Source: Hymenopus coronatus (taxonomy: Eukaryota; Arthropoda; Insecta; Mantodea; Hymenopodidae). Taken from it: a stretch of DNA of 64,000 nt. Made by a program: the position numbers and the translations under genes. The notes under the pieces are model-generated. The model was not told where the DNA came from, did not search any database, and saw nothing but the letters and a program-made list of their open reading frames with translations. Location of the stretch: contig CM060883.1 in NCBI GenBank assembly GCA_030762935.1, forward strand, positions 54,024,001 through 54,088,000, read 5' to 3'. Below, piece by piece: positions 45,624-57,483 of the stretch (its first letter is position 1; each line of letters opens with the position of its first letter).

Positions 45624-46373
45624 TCTGATGTGTTACACTCACATGACTTTCTCTAGCTCTTCTACAAACTTCTTACATAAGATTATTCTTCTTTCTGCAC
45701 CTTGCTAATCGAGGTACTCATTAGCCCAATGTTCTTATTACTTAGTTCCGTAGAAGTAGAAAGAAAATAAGGGAATACACTAGGCTAAACCAATAGTCAA
45801 ATTTTATAAAAGCTGTCGTTAGGTGATTGTCATTACAAATCGCTTCTTTTCTTGGCCAGGAGTAGAACAAAAGGAAAACGGACACTCCCGTCTAAGAAAA
45901 GTATAAGTACTTCACAACTGAAACTAATAACAATAAGTACCTCGAAAACGGTAAGCTCCACGAGAAAAATGTATATGACATAAGTTGTGTATTTAAAAAA
46001 AAAAAAAAAAAAAAAAACTACTTTTTTTGTACAGTAAGTTTTTGTCTATCTCTTACGGTTTACTAGTTATGGCAAATTAAGCAAAATCCATCCAGAATAA
46101 ACAGGTCTTCAGAAGCTATTCCCAGAAAATTCAAGATATACATTTTATTTGTCAGGTAAATATCTTTAATATACGATATTTTAATCAAAATCGTTAGAGC
46201 CATTTTTAAGAATATCAAGTTTTTCGAAAAAAGTTCCATGTAAAGGGTAGTTTGGGATGGGGGGATTATTCTCAAAATCTTCGTATCGGATCCCTGGAAG
46301 ATACTAAACTTAAATACCAGGTTTGGTACTTTAGCTACTATTCGTTTTTGAGTTATCGTGTTCACAGACACAC

Positions 46374-46426
<53 letters not shown>

Positions 46427-46566
46427 CCTTTTCCTGAAAATGCTTTTTATGGATACAGGGTGTCCTAAAACATGTATTTCCGGTGAAATCTCGACATCGA
46501 ATTCTTGGGTGGAATGCAATACTTCTCTATCCCTATGTACATTGTACATACGGGGCTAGAGAAAGT
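45624..46566 (-). mobile_element. H1 repeat, CTAG subfamily, full length
   Basis: 943 bp. Starts TCTGATGTGTTACACTCAC after an A run, with subterminal ACTTTCTCTAGC. It has an internal A23 run (45995-46017) and a CA tract (46377-46423). The hairpin uses the arms CTCTATCCCTATGTAC / GTACATACGGGGCTAGAG, ending AGAAAGT. Confidence 0.92.
46377..46423. repeat. (CA)n microsatellite, internal to H1
   Basis: About 23 CA units at the standard microsatellite site of the family. Confidence 0.97.
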
Positions 46567-46823
46567 AATAAAACATATTTTGCAGATGAGAAGCTAAATT
46601 TTGGTAAATGGAGGTAATAGTAATCTTCAGGTAGCATAGTTTCGGAAAAGTAGGGAAACTGAATCTCCAATCTGCAACCACTTACGCAGTATTTGATCGA
46701 ATAGCTCTGAAGTTCCTCTCCTTATGAATCTCTGTTTAACATTTTAGATTTCCATTTATTTATTAGCTTCGATCTTACAAGAGCTACAAGTAATGTCAAG
46801 GAATATAAAAAATTTGACCTGCC

Positions 46824-47132
46824 TATTCACATGACTTTCTGTACATATTTGTAACAAATTAAAACGCTTATTCTTCTGTCTACTTCATATTAACCGAGAT
46901 AAACATTAACAGAAACGGTGTATTACTTGTTTTCTTATATGCAAATAAAGGAAATAAACGAATATACTATGCTAAACTGATAGTCAAATCTTTTAAAAGC
47001 CGATTGCCATGCGATTGCAATCTGTTTCTTTTCATTTTCAGAAGTTGATATATTCCCTATGAGAAAAGTTAAGTATTTTAAAACTGAAACCAACAAGGAA
47101 TACCTCAAAAATGGTCAAATCAACGAAAACAA
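46824..47132 (-). mobile_element. H1 repeat, first third, cut by next copy
   Basis: Starts CCTGCCTATTCACATGACTT and stops at GGTCAAATCAACGAAAAC, where another same-strand copy begins. The remainder does not clearly resume beyond that copy. Confidence 0.8.
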
Positions 47133-47966
47133 CTGATGTGTTCCATTCACATGACTTTCTGTACATCTTTACAACAAATTATTGTTAAAAAGTTATGTTT
47201 CTGTATGTTTACTTCATGCTAATCAAGAAAAAATTAGCAGAAATAGTATTATTACTTGCTTTCTCGTAAGTAGAAGCGAAATAAGGGACTACTACCGGTT
47301 AAAGTGATAATCAAAAGCTGGGTACTATGTTACTGAAGTCCCTTTGTTTGTATGGACAGGAGTTGACAACTTCTTGTATGGGAAAGGTATGTTTTTCAAA
47401 GCTGAAACTAAAAACAAGGAATGTCTTAAAAACGACCAACTCCACAAAAAAAATGTATATAACATAACCTGTGTATTTTAATGTGCTCTACATTTTCTGT
47501 GTGGTAAGTTTTTGTCCATCTTACGGTTTAGCAGTTATGCAAAAATCCGTAAAATTCATCCAGAATAGTCTTCAGAGGCTATTCCCAGAAAATTCAAGAT
47601 GTACATTTGTTTCAGGTAATTATCTTAAATATACGATATTTTAATCAAAATCGTTAGAGCCATTTTTAAGAAAATCAAAATTTTCAAAAATGTTTCCATG
47701 TAAAGGGTAGTTGGGGGTGGTGGGATTTTCTTGAACATTTTCGTGTCGCACCCTTGGGAGATAAACTTAAATACCAAGTTATGTATTTTACCGCCTTTTC
47801 GTTTTTGTGTTATCGTGTTTAAAGACACACTGACATTTTTCTAAATATCCTTTTTTGGATACAGGGGACCCTGAAACGTGTATTTTCGGTGTAATCTCGG
47901 TACCGAATTTTTGCTTGGAGTGCAATACTTTCTCTACCTACGTACTGTGTACTGTGTAGAGAAAGT
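47133..47966 (-). mobile_element. H1 repeat, full length without CA tract
   Basis: Starts CTGATGTGTTCCATTCACAT and ends CTGTGTAGAGAAAGT. Only ACACACTGACA remains of the microsatellite. It is inserted at the same A-rich spot of its neighbour that was used at 24796. Confidence 0.9.
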
Positions 47967-48791
47967 AAAAATAATATAATATGTACATAATTTGGATACA
48001 TTTATTCTAAGCAATACATTTTTGTAGGTTTAGTCAAAATCGTCGGTTCAGTCGTCCTCAATATGTTCAAGAAGCTTCGAGATAATTCTGTCATTAACCT
48101 CTGCTTGTAGTAACATGAAATATAAGACAAGAAATATTAATTTATGTTTTGCTAATACAATTCTCTAAATATTCATTCACAGAATAGAACTGATTTTATT
48201 TTAAAATGTTGAATACTTCTATTTTAAATTGATTGGCAAAGTAATGTTCTTTAAATACAAGTAATAATTCATTTTATAGTTTTAAGCTGTTTTAACATGT
48301 TTCAAATAGTTTTGATTTATGAGAAGTTATATGCAATTTGTTCTTGTTACGTATACTGTGTGAATGAACTACTGCATTACTGATGTAATTAGCCTCATTA
48401 TGCTTGCCATCGACTAATAATTTATGCATATATGTACACATTGTACTAATGGAAGTATTCCCTGCAACTTTCTGGTTTTGGTATACCCGCTATGTTTGGT
48501 ATTGAAATATTCCCCACCTGGTTGCTCACGCGATGTATCATTGCATCATTTCTTTTACCCTGTTCGATTGCAACACAGCTGTCATGCGTAAATACTACTT
48601 CTGCTGTTAGTTGTGCCTTTGTACGATTATATGAGGGTTGTTTCACAGGCCTTATTATATCGACGTATCTTAACAATGATGCCATCAGTGTTAGTATAAC
48701 ATGCAATGCATGGGGGAATGTACGTACATTTTATTTGCAAGCTTGTTTCTTAAGCTGCTTGTTATTTTATAACAGCCTCTCCCAATCTTTT
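47967..48791. other. Interval without recognised genes
   Basis: Overlapping open frames at 48446-48706 (minus, 86 codons) and 48492-48824 (plus, 110 codons) have no recognisable domain. The plus frame is Cys-rich and hydrophobic but enters an H1 end. Neither is supported as a gene. Confidence 0.4.
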
Positions 48792-48897
48792 ACTTTCTGT
48801 AGCACTTATGTAAATAGTAGATAAAGAAGGTATTATATTCCACTAAAAATTTCGATACAGAGATTTCACCGGAAATATATTTTTAGGATCCTCTATA

Positions 48898-48939
<42 letters not shown>

Positions 48940-49664
48940 CAAAAACCTCTGTGTGTGGGGGGGGCAGCATAACTCAAAAATGAAAAGTCGGTTAAATGCT
49001 AAACTTGGTGTTTGAGTTCAGTAGATATCTTTCAAGGATGGGACACCAGGATTTTAAGAAAATTCACCCATCTCCAACTCCCTTACCTACATGGAATATT
49101 TTTCTAAAATTTCGACTTGCTCAAAAATGGTTCTAACGATTTTGATTAAAATACTATATGTTTATGACAAACAAAATGTATATCCTGTATTTTCTGGAAA
49201 TAGCCTCAGAAGACCTCTTCATTCTGAATGAATTGTGTATAACTAATACACAAAAAACGTGAATCTTGTTAAAACACACAATTTATGCCATATACTTTTT
49301 TATTTTTTATACAGGCAACCGTTTCCGAGATATACCGTGCTATTGGTTTCAATGTTAAGCTACTTAAACTTTTCTCAAATGGGAAGTCATCTTTATTTTC
49401 GCATCTCGGTTATTTTACTCCTGGTAGGTAATGAGAGCCGAATTTCAATTGCTTCACACAGGGGCTGGCGTTTAGAAGATTTGACTATCAATTTAGTCTA
49501 GTGCATTCCCTTATTTCCCTTCTACTTACAAAGATGCAACGAATAAGATCAATTCTGCTAATGTTTACCTCGATTAACATGATGTAGATAAAAGAATAAC
49601 CTTTTGAAGAACATTTTTTTTCGCAGAACACTTAGAGAAATTCATGAGATTGGAACACATCATA
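48792..49664 (+). mobile_element. H1 repeat with A32 run
   Basis: Start ACTTTCTGTAGCACTTATGT, an uninterrupted A run at 48906-48937 next to the microsatellite position, the body, and the end CACTTAGAGAAATTCATG then CACATCATA. Confidence 0.87.
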
Positions 49665-50689
49665 TTTTTTCTTTGGTTAACGCTTAATCATGCTGGCGTA
49701 CAATGTTCCAGAATTGAAGAACTGTGCCACAATTATTTTGGCCAAATTGTCCATAAAATGAAATGCATGGTGACGTTCATAATAAATGACAACTAAAGGA
49801 ACACAGCTATTATGTTAGTACTAAAAACAAAAGCAGTGGGGACTCACATCTTAAGCATCATTTTAGCCACAGGATTAACAGGGACTTTACCTTCCCCCAA
49901 ATCGGCCCAACAACCGAAGGGCAACTTTACAAGTTAATCGCTCATGTTTTTATTAGCGGAGTACCAATAAAATAAAGCTTCTTCTTTTGGCGCAAAAATA
50001 TAATATAATGAAACAGAAATAATAGAAATAAGGACGAAAATTGGTAAATCTTTGTATTTTGTTATTTTAATTCACTTGAAGCTTGTATGTTCGTTCTGCA
50101 TTACTGTTTACTAATGTCAGTTTTCTTATCGTGTTTGTTGGCGACAGTAACTTTAACCTTCGTCTCCACGTCGCTGATGGAGACTCTCATATAAATGTAT
50201 ATAGCTGTCATTCAGTTTTAAGACGCATGCAAATACTTCCTCGCCAGTTGTTGTGGAAGACCAAATTATATTGTATTGATCTAGTCTTTCGCAGCAAAAT
50301 TTTCATACAGATAGTATCCTAACCATCCTTTTATTTCATTTCTATTACAACAGTGTTAATCGGTTCGTTTTTGTATTCCTGAATTGTTCTTCAGGTTAAT
50401 CAAATTATTAATACCTACTGAGTGAAGTCAAGGTTTAGTTGCCTGAGGGGAATCCTACGAAGGGGCAAACTTACTGCGATCTAAGGGAATGAACCATTTT
50501 ATGCATGTCATTGTATATACAAAGTACTTTACACATTCATTTTAATGCTAGGACAATCAACTCATAACATATGTGAAACACTTTTAACAAATATGATGCC
50601 TGCATAAAATGTCTGCGTCCTATACATATATAATAGGTATTGGCTACTCCTGGCTTTGGTTAGAAGATGTAACTGATTTAAAAAAAAAA
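49665..50689. other. 1-kb interval without recognised features
   Basis: A 79-codon frame (50083-50322) has no known domain. No repeat family is recognised. Confidence 0.35.
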
Positions 50690-52184
50690 TGTGTTCCATT
50701 CACATGACTTTCTCTATCTATTCTACAAACAAACTTCTTACAAACGCTTATTCTTCTTTCTACTTTATGCTAATTGAGATAAACATTAGCAGAAATAATC
50801 ATATTACTTAGTTCCTTATAAGTAGAAGGGAACTAAGGGAATACACAAAGCTAAAGCGATAGTGACATTTTTCAAAAGTTGTCGCTATGTGATTATCATT
50901 GAAATTCGCTCTTTACTTGGCCAGAAATTAGACAAAAGAAACATGGGGGACTTCCCGTCTGAGAAAAGTTTACGAAATTTAAAATTGAAACTAATAACGA
51001 AGAATATCTGGGAAACAGTTACCTTCACAACATATATTGTGAGTTTTGACGAGATCCTCATTTTTACTTTCTCTAGGCCCGTATGTACAATGTACATAGC
51101 GATAGAGAGGTATTTATTCCACCCAAATATTCAATGTCGAGTTTTCACCGGATATACATGTATTCGGATGCCCTGAATCCAAAAAAAGCATTTTCAGAAA
51201 CGGGTCCGTGTGTGAATGTGTGTGTGTGTGTGTCTGTGTGCGTGTGCGCGTGGACAGCATAGCTCAAAACGAAAAGACGGTTAAATACCGAACTTGGTAT
51301 TTAAGTTTAGTCTCTCTCGAAGGTGTGATACGAAGGTTTTCAAGAAAATCCCTAACTACCATTCACATGGAAAATTTTTCGAAAATTTTGTTTTTCTTAA
51401 AAATGGCTCTAACGATTTTGATTAAAATCTCACATATTAAAGTCATTTCTATCACAAATAAAATGTATAACTGGAATTTTCTGGGAATGTCTTCTAAAGA
51501 CTGTTTATTCTGGATGAATTTTGCTTAATTTGGCTTAACTGGTAAACCGTAAGAGATAGACAAAAACAATGGGCTCAATCCAACACAAAAAATGTAGATC
51601 TTGTTAAAATCACAATTTTGTCATACATTTTCTTCGTGGAGCTTGCCGTTTTCGAGGTATTCCTTGTTTTTAGTTGCAATTGTGAAGTACTTATACTTTT
51701 CTCAGACGGAAGTGTCCGTTTTTCTTTTGTTCTAATCCTGGTCAAGCAAAGAAGCGATTTGCAATGACAATCGCATAACGACAGCCTTTTAAAACATTTA
51801 ACTATCACTTTAGCATAGTGCATTCCCTTAGTTCCATCCTACTTATAAGGAACTAAGTAATAAAATTCTGCTAATGTTTATCTCGATTAGCAAAGAATAA
51901 TTATCTTTCGTAAGAAGCTTGTTTGTAGAGTAGCTAGAGAAAGTCATGCGAGTGTAACACAGATTTTTGTAGTAGTTTTTTTGTATCTCTTACGTTTTAC
52001 CAGTTATGAGGAAGTAATTTAGAATGAAGAGGAGGCTATTCTCAGTAAATCCGAGAGATTGGCATGTAAATTTCTTTAATATATACGGTACTTAATCAAA
52101 TTCGTTAAGATCCATTTTTGAGAAAATCAAAATGTTCAAACATTTTTCTTTGTAAAGAGTAATTTGGGGTGGGGGGAGTTGTGG
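50690..52184 (-). mobile_element. H1 repeat interrupted by an opposite-strand H1
   Basis: The first piece (50690-51065) ends GACGAGATCCTCATTTTT. The second (51964-52184) resumes TTTTTGTAGTAGTTTTTTTG and GTATCTCTTACGTTTTACC, the next consensus positions, and stops in the G-rich block GGGGTGGGGGG. Confidence 0.9.
51066..51963 (+). mobile_element. H1 repeat, CTAG subfamily, nested in another H1
   Basis: 898 bp from ACTTTCTCTAGGCCCGTATG to GTGTAACACAGA, with T runs on both sides. The hairpin arm CTCTAGGCCCGTATGTAC and the far subterminal repeat TAGCTAGAGAAAGTC are both of the CTAG subfamily. Its borders confirm T/T insertion. Confidence 0.93.
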
Positions 52185-52515
52185 AGTTAACCATTTCCGA
52201 GATATTCCTTGTTATTGGTTTCAATTGTAAAATATTTACCTCAAACGGAGATTTATCATTCTTTTTACTTATGTTTTACTCCTCGCCATGCAAAGAGAGC
52301 CAATGTCAATCACATGCAACTGGCTTTTAGAAGACTTGACTATCACTTTAGCTGGTGTATTCCATTATTTCTTTTCTACTTATAAGGAACTAAGTGATAG
52401 AATGATTTTGATAATGTTTGTTTTATCTCCATTAGCATTTAGATAGTATAAACTTTTGCAATAATACCTCGTTACAGAATAGGCAGAGAAAGTCATGTGA
52501 ATGGAACGCATCAGA
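52185..52515 (+). mobile_element. H1 repeat, distal third, inverted next to the preceding copy
   Basis: Begins GTTGTGGAGTTAACCATTTC and ends GGCAGAGAAAGTCATGTGAA then CGCATCAGA. With the preceding minus copy it makes an inverted pair similar to 13063-14301. Confidence 0.87.
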
Positions 52516-52723
52516 AATATTTTCGGTAGTTTAGCAGTAGCATGTTTTGCCGGTGTATGTCGATGGTTGCACATGCATCACATGTAAAGATGAAGGTCCT
52601 TCTCATGCAACTTGTAGCACAGCATACGGCATTGCAGAGCACCGCAACACACTACATACATCCTGCGCACTCAACTTTTTCACGTGTAAATGTGTACCAG
52701 TTATTATGGACAGTGATATCTAC

Positions 52724-52931
52724 TGATGCCCGCCTGGGTAATGTGGTGGTAACGTGTCTGCTTCACATTCACAGGTCGCGAGTTCGAATCTCGCTTAGGA
52801 TAAGTTACCCGTATAAGTTTTTTTCGGGAAGACGAATGTCGAGTAACTTTAAGTTCCATGGAACCAGACATCATTTGAGCATCAGTTCATCCATTCCATT
52901 CACCAGCCAGGTTAAAGGGCGTCAACTACAA

Positions 52932-52967
<36 letters not shown>
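52724..52967 (+). mobile_element. tRNA-Val-derived SINE (family S5) with (AAT)12 tail
   Basis: The head closely follows tRNA-Val(CAC): GTGTCTGCTTCACATTCACA in the anticodon arm, then GGTCGCGAGTTCGAATCTCG with the B box. The body has TTTTTTTCGGGAAGACGAATG, AACCAGACATCATTTGAGC and a (AAT)12 tail at 52932-52967. The acceptor stem is not paired, so it is not a tRNA gene. A long frame at 52542-53033 across it is spurious. Confidence 0.8.
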
Positions 52968-52968
<1 letters not shown>

Positions 52969-53714
52969 CTCTTTTTGCCACATATAAAAGTTCTAGCTTT
53001 CATGGTTATTTAAATAATAATTTTACTGCCTAATTTCATTGTTCTACTTAAACTGAGTCCCGTGATGGATGCATTTTTCAAAATATTCACATTAAAGTAC
53101 AAATTTACAGTAAATGAATATACACATAAATCTATCGTATCATAATTTTTTATATTAACCCTCATTAAAGTAGAAAAATAATACTTGTACTCTCCAAAAC
53201 TTGTGGTTTTTCACACAAATTAATAATTTTGTTTAAATTGAAGCATTATTTTTAAAAAAGTAATATGGCCATTTTCTTTATTGTGCGTTTTATTGGAAGC
53301 TTAAACATTTTGAGACAATTAATAAAAAATTACATCGTTTGAAACATTTTGAGTATGGAAAACTGATGGAAAAAAGTTTGCGAGAAAATAAGGTAAGTTA
53401 GTAGTGCCCATTAATAAACATGCGCCTACCCATCTATAGCAGCCGTTAATTGGTACTCACAGTTTGCCAAGTCGGAAGAAAACGATGTATTTTCTTTAAG
53501 TTTAGCATTTATATCAGCCTATTCTGAAATAAAATTGTTTAATTTTTCACAATTTTTGGTCAACTTTCACCTCAAAATCTAAGTGTCAATAATTAGAGAG
53601 CAAAAGCATGACCTACTTATGTACCTTAAGATGTCCTGAAATATTAAAATTCTTTCACTATGTGCAATGCAAAAGAATCTGGAGTGGAATATTTCAAATA
53701 CTGAACTACTGTAA
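52968..53714. other. AT-rich interval without recognised features
   Basis: Checked for mitochondrial similarity because of composition; none seen. No gene recognised. Confidence 0.4.
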
Positions 53715-54546
53715 ATTCAAGAAAATCATATGACTTTCTCCAGCTGTTTCACAAACAACTTTCCTCACAAAAGATTATTCTTTCATCTACGACACGCTGA
53801 TCAAGATAAACATTAGTAGAAATTGTATTATTACTTTCTTTCTTGTAAGTATAAAGCACATAAGGGAATACACTAGTCTAACTCGATAATTAAATCTTTT
53901 AAAAGCTGGTCCTATGTGAAAAAATTGAAGTTCGGTTCGCTTTGCATGGCCCACAGTAAAACAAAAGAAATGGAAACGTCACTTCTCATTTGAGAAAGGT
54001 TTAAGTAGTTGAAAATTAAACGAATAACAAGAAATATCTCTAAAGGTCAGCTCTACATAAAAAGCGTATATGAAAAAGTATGTGGTTTAACGATGTACAT
54101 TTTTTGTATAGTGCGTTTTTGTCTATCTCTTACGGTTTAATCGTTATACAAAATTGTGCTAAACTCATCCAGAATAAAAAGGTCTTGAGAGGCTATTCCA
54201 GAATATATCTTTTATTTGTAATGATGATATTTTAATCGAAATAGAGCATTTTTTGAGCAAAACAAAATTTTCAAAACTTTTTCCATGTAAGTAAAGGGTA
54301 GTTTGTGGTGGGGGATTTTCTTGAAAATTTTCATGTTGCATCCTTGGAAGATCCAAAGATACATGCCAAGTTTGGTGTTTAACGGTCTTTTCGTTTTTGA
54401 GCTATGCTGTTCACAAGCTGCTTTTGTTCGGGCTCAGAGGACCTCAAAACATATTTCCGGTAAAATCTCGACTTCGAATTGTTGGGTGGAATACAGAATC
54501 TTCTCTATCCTTTTAAGTACATTGTGCATACGGGCTAGAGAAAATA
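53715..54546 (-). mobile_element. H1 repeat, CTAG subfamily, CA tract lost
   Basis: Subterminal ACTTTCTCCAGCTG, body, GAGCTATGCTGTTCACAAGC in place of the CA tract, and hairpin CTCTATCCTTTTAAGTAC / GTGCATACGGGCTAGAG. Confidence 0.88.
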
Positions 54547-54681
54547 AGAAAGTTCTCATAAGGGAAATTAAATGCATGTGTGAAATTTCTAAAATCCATA
54601 ATTTCAGTGTGATTAATTAGAAATGTTAATATTATATCAGAATTTAATGTTCAAATAGCTGTGCCAAATTTTATGCATATT

Positions 54682-54821
54682 ATTTTCTCTGCCAGTTACA
54701 AATTACATAGTAGGTAGGAAAGTTATTGCATTTCACCCAAAAATTCGATACCGAGATTTCACCAAAATACATGCTTTTGAGACCTCTGAATAAATATTTG
54801 TAGCAAAAGGTCCGTGTGTGT

Positions 54822-54858
<37 letters not shown>

Positions 54859-55142
54859 GCATAACTGAAAACGAAAAGTTAGCAATATTTTTCGAAATGT
54901 TTGATTTTGTCAAAAATCGCTCGGGAGTAGTCTCAAAAGCCATCTTCATTTCGGATGACTTTTGCTTAATTGGTAAACCTTAAGACAGAATAGTACAGCT
55001 CAAAAATGTGGATGTCGTTAAAACACATGTTATGTCAAATACATGTTTTGTAGTGTTAACTATTTCCAAGATATTCTTTGTTTTTAATTTAATATTTCCA
55101 ATATTTATACTTTTCTCATGTGAGAAGTCGTCATTCAGTTTT
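54682..55142 (+). mobile_element. H1 repeat, proximal part with (GA)n
   Basis: Worn hairpin, CACCCAAAAATTCGATACCG block, a GA tract (54824-54855) replacing GT, and the body to CATGTGAGAAGTCGTCATTC. There a second plus copy begins. Confidence 0.85.
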
Positions 55143-56085
55143 ACTTTCACTGCCATGCACAATATACATAGTGTCCAGATAGAGAGGATGTTGCATTCTA
55201 CTAAAAAATTCTATATGGAAATTTAATGTAAAATACACGTTTTGAGGATCCTTGAATAAAAATAGTATTTTTAGAAAACTTTGTTCGTGTGTGCCAAGTA
55301 CTACACTTGGTATATAAGTTCAGTATATTCCAAGGATGCTACTCAAAACTTTTTCAAAAAATTCTCTGCACTCCAAACTCCCCTTTACGTTTTTTTTTTA
55401 ATTTATTTTTTTTCTACATTTTCGACTTGCTCAAAAAATTTCTCTAGAGATTTTTGTTAAAAGATATGTAGCTGACGAATAAAAAGCATATCTTGAATTT
55501 TCTGGGAATGGCCGCTGAAGCCTTCTTCGTTTTGAAAGTATTTTGCATTACTGGTAGACCGTAAGAGATAGACGAAATCTTACTACACAAAAAAGTGGAT
55601 TTTGTATATATTTTTGTTGTGGAGCTAACCATTTCTGAAATATTGCTTGTTTTAGAATTAAAATTCTAATACATATACTTTACTCAAATGGGAAGTCTTT
55701 ATTCATAGTTTTTTTCATTCTGGTCAAGCAGCGAGAATGGATTTCTATTCTATTACATAGCAACCAGCTTTTAAAGGATTTGACTATTGCTTAAGCTTAT
55801 TCCCCTTGTACACGGAAATAATATCGTTTCGACTGTCTCCGTGGTCGAGTGGTCAGCGAGCTGAGTGGTCAGCGAGCTGACTTCTCACCCGAAGGTCCCG
55901 GGTTCGATTCCCGGCTGGGGCGGGGAATTTTTCTTTAACCACAATTATTCCCTATCCCCATAGAGTCTGGAAGTATGAATGTGAGAGTAAATGTGCGTGA
56001 GTTTAGTAATATAAAGTTTAACCTAATGTTCTGGACCTACAGTTTCACAAGTGGAAGCCCCCGATATGACCATTGATGTTAAAGC

Positions 56086-56134
<49 letters not shown>

Positions 56135-56202
56135 TCGTTTCGGCTAATGTTTTCCTTTGATTAAGAATGAAGTAGATAGAAGAATAAACTTTTGTAAGAG
56201 AA
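55143..56202 (+). mobile_element. H1 repeat split by a SINE with target duplication
   Basis: Starts ACTTTCACTGCCATGCAC and runs through the body to GGAAATAATATCGTTTCG. After the SINE it resumes with TATCGTTTCGGCTAATG and continues to AATAAACTTTTGTAAGAG, where a LINE fragment is joined. Confidence 0.87.
55832..56132 (+). mobile_element. tRNA-derived SINE (family S1), full length, 10-bp target duplication
   Basis: A-box TGGTCGAGTGG at 55842-55852 and B-box GGTTCGATTCC at 55901-55911, both matching consensus. Between them a 16-bp unit (GAGTGGTCAGCGAGCT) is tandemly duplicated (55847-55862, 55863-55878). Body GAGTCTGGAAGTATGAATG, tail AAGCCCCCGATATGACC, then a TA tract (56088-56132). TATCGTTTCG flanks it on both sides (55822-55831 and 56133-56142), a perfect 10-bp duplication typical of LINE-mediated retroposition. 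Confidence 0.9.
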
Positions 56203-56508
56203 AACGGTTCTGTGTGCGCTGTAGTTTGAAGGTCTGCGACGGAGCGGCGGCAGAACCCCATATAGCACAGCTATATTGCCACATGGGTCGAATTAAGGAG
56301 GTGTAGACAAGACGTTTGTACCGCAAAGGCAATGGCGAGGAACCGGACACAAGATGATGGACGTCACGGATGCGATGACGAATCCTCTGCACTAGACTGG
56401 AGAGGTGGGTACCCCAAGTAAGCCGGCTGTCCAAGATAAGGCCGAGGTAACTTACAGAAGTCGCGGTGGGTATGTCCATCCCATTGAGAGAAATGGGATG
56501 ATGGGAGA
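56203..56508 (-). pseudogene. Jockey-type LINE reverse transcriptase fragment (C-terminal RT)
   Basis: The open minus frame reads HHPISLNGMDIPTATSVSYL and LGLILDSRLTWGTHL, then YKRLVYTSLIRPMWQYSCAI and WGSAAAPSQTFKLQRTQNR. These are the palm/thumb landmarks (YLGxxLDxxLTW and LxxPxxxYxxxxWGxA) of Jockey/CR1-group non-LTR reverse transcriptases. The catalytic FADD and the endonuclease lie outside the fragment. Truncated on both sides: it joins a Tc1 remnant at 56508 and H1 sequence at 56203. Nearly 100 codons are still open. Confidence 0.85.
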
Positions 56509-57477
56509 CCTAAAGTGACTTTGAAATTGAAGACAAATACTTAGTTGTAATGGTGATCGCTTCAAAACAGCACCCATACTGGAAGCAAAATCAACCAGTT
56601 GAGGAAGAACCTGTGAATGTGACAATACAAAGAAGACTTCAGGATGCAGGCTTAAAGAGATGTATTGCTGCTAAGAAACCATTACTGAGGGCTCCTAATA
56701 AAAAGAAGAGACTGCAGTGGGCAAAACAAAAACAAAACAGAAAAGCACCTGAAGTGGACTGTTGACCAGTGGCAGAATGTGTTGTTTACGACGAATCACA
56801 ATTTGAACTCTTGGCACAAAACGTCGCAGGTTTGTCAGACATATGAAAGGAGAACGCAAGACATCTCAATGCATATCCCCTACAATGAAGCATGAAAATG
56901 GTTCAATGATGGTCTGGGTTGTTTTGGAGGCAATACAACAGATGACATTGTAAAAATATAGAGAATAAAGAAGAAGAAAAAAATAGCAGTACCACAACAT
57001 TTTCAATACACGCAAAACCTTTTGGAATGCGTTTAATTGGCAAGGGTTTGGCACTGCAACAGGATAATGAACCAAAACATTCATCTTTGCTATGCAGAAA
57101 GTATCTGGAACGATTAGAAAAGAGGGGACAACTGAAGAATCTGAATGGTATGGCCTCCCCAAGTTCCGATTGTAACCCCATCGAATTTTTGGGGGGTGAT
57201 TTGGATCCTATCATTTGGGATCATTCAGAGAAGTCAGAAAGAGATCTGCGATTAATTTAATTTAATTATGGAGTCATTTAAAAATGGCATGGAAGGACAT
57301 TTCTGAAGAAACACTAAGATAGCAAAGATACCCAGAGTGTGTGAAACAGTGATCAAAGCACAAGGGGGTTAACGTATCTGTTTTATACAATTGGAATGCA
57401 CATAACAACTTTTTTTGGTATATTTTTCAATAAATCATTAATTAAGGAGCGTTCAAAAACTTTTGAGCAGTAGTGTA
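56509..57477 (+). pseudogene. Tc1-like transposase remnant with right terminal repeat
   Basis: A frame at 56550-56765 gives VTIQRRLQDAGLKRCIAAKK and RAPNKKKRLQWAKQ, the standard Tc1 region between the DNA-binding and catalytic domains. About 25 bp later GACGAATCA (56790) encodes the DES of the first catalytic Asp motif (DESQFELL), but in a shifted frame. Further on come LIGKGLALQQDNEPKHSSLL (second Asp motif, near 57031-57090) and SSDCNPIEF (third motif region). Stops and frameshifts make it inactive. The right end TTTTGAGCAGTAGTGTA is a typical Tc1 terminus. The left end and DNA-binding domain are missing. Confidence 0.85.
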
Positions 57478-57483
57478 AAAGAA

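Noticed and set aside
46063..46549. Cys-Val and Thr-His repeat ORFs
   Set aside because: Pure products of translating (CA)n/(GT)n inside H1.
48446..48824. Host gene from overlapping 86- and 110-codon frames
   Set aside because: No domain, no splice or promoter support, and the plus frame ends inside an H1 terminus.
52735..52805. tRNA-Val gene
   Set aside because: Anticodon arm and B box are tRNA-like, but the acceptor stem does not pair and a SINE body and AAT tail follow.
52542..53033. 163-codon plus-strand ORF
   Set aside because: It runs through an H1 end, the tRNA-Val-derived SINE and the (AAT)12 tail, giving a poly-Asn stretch. Chance frame.
55838..55920. Ser-type tRNA gene
   Set aside because: Promoter boxes are good, but the element has a long body, a TA tail and a target duplication, so it is a SINE.
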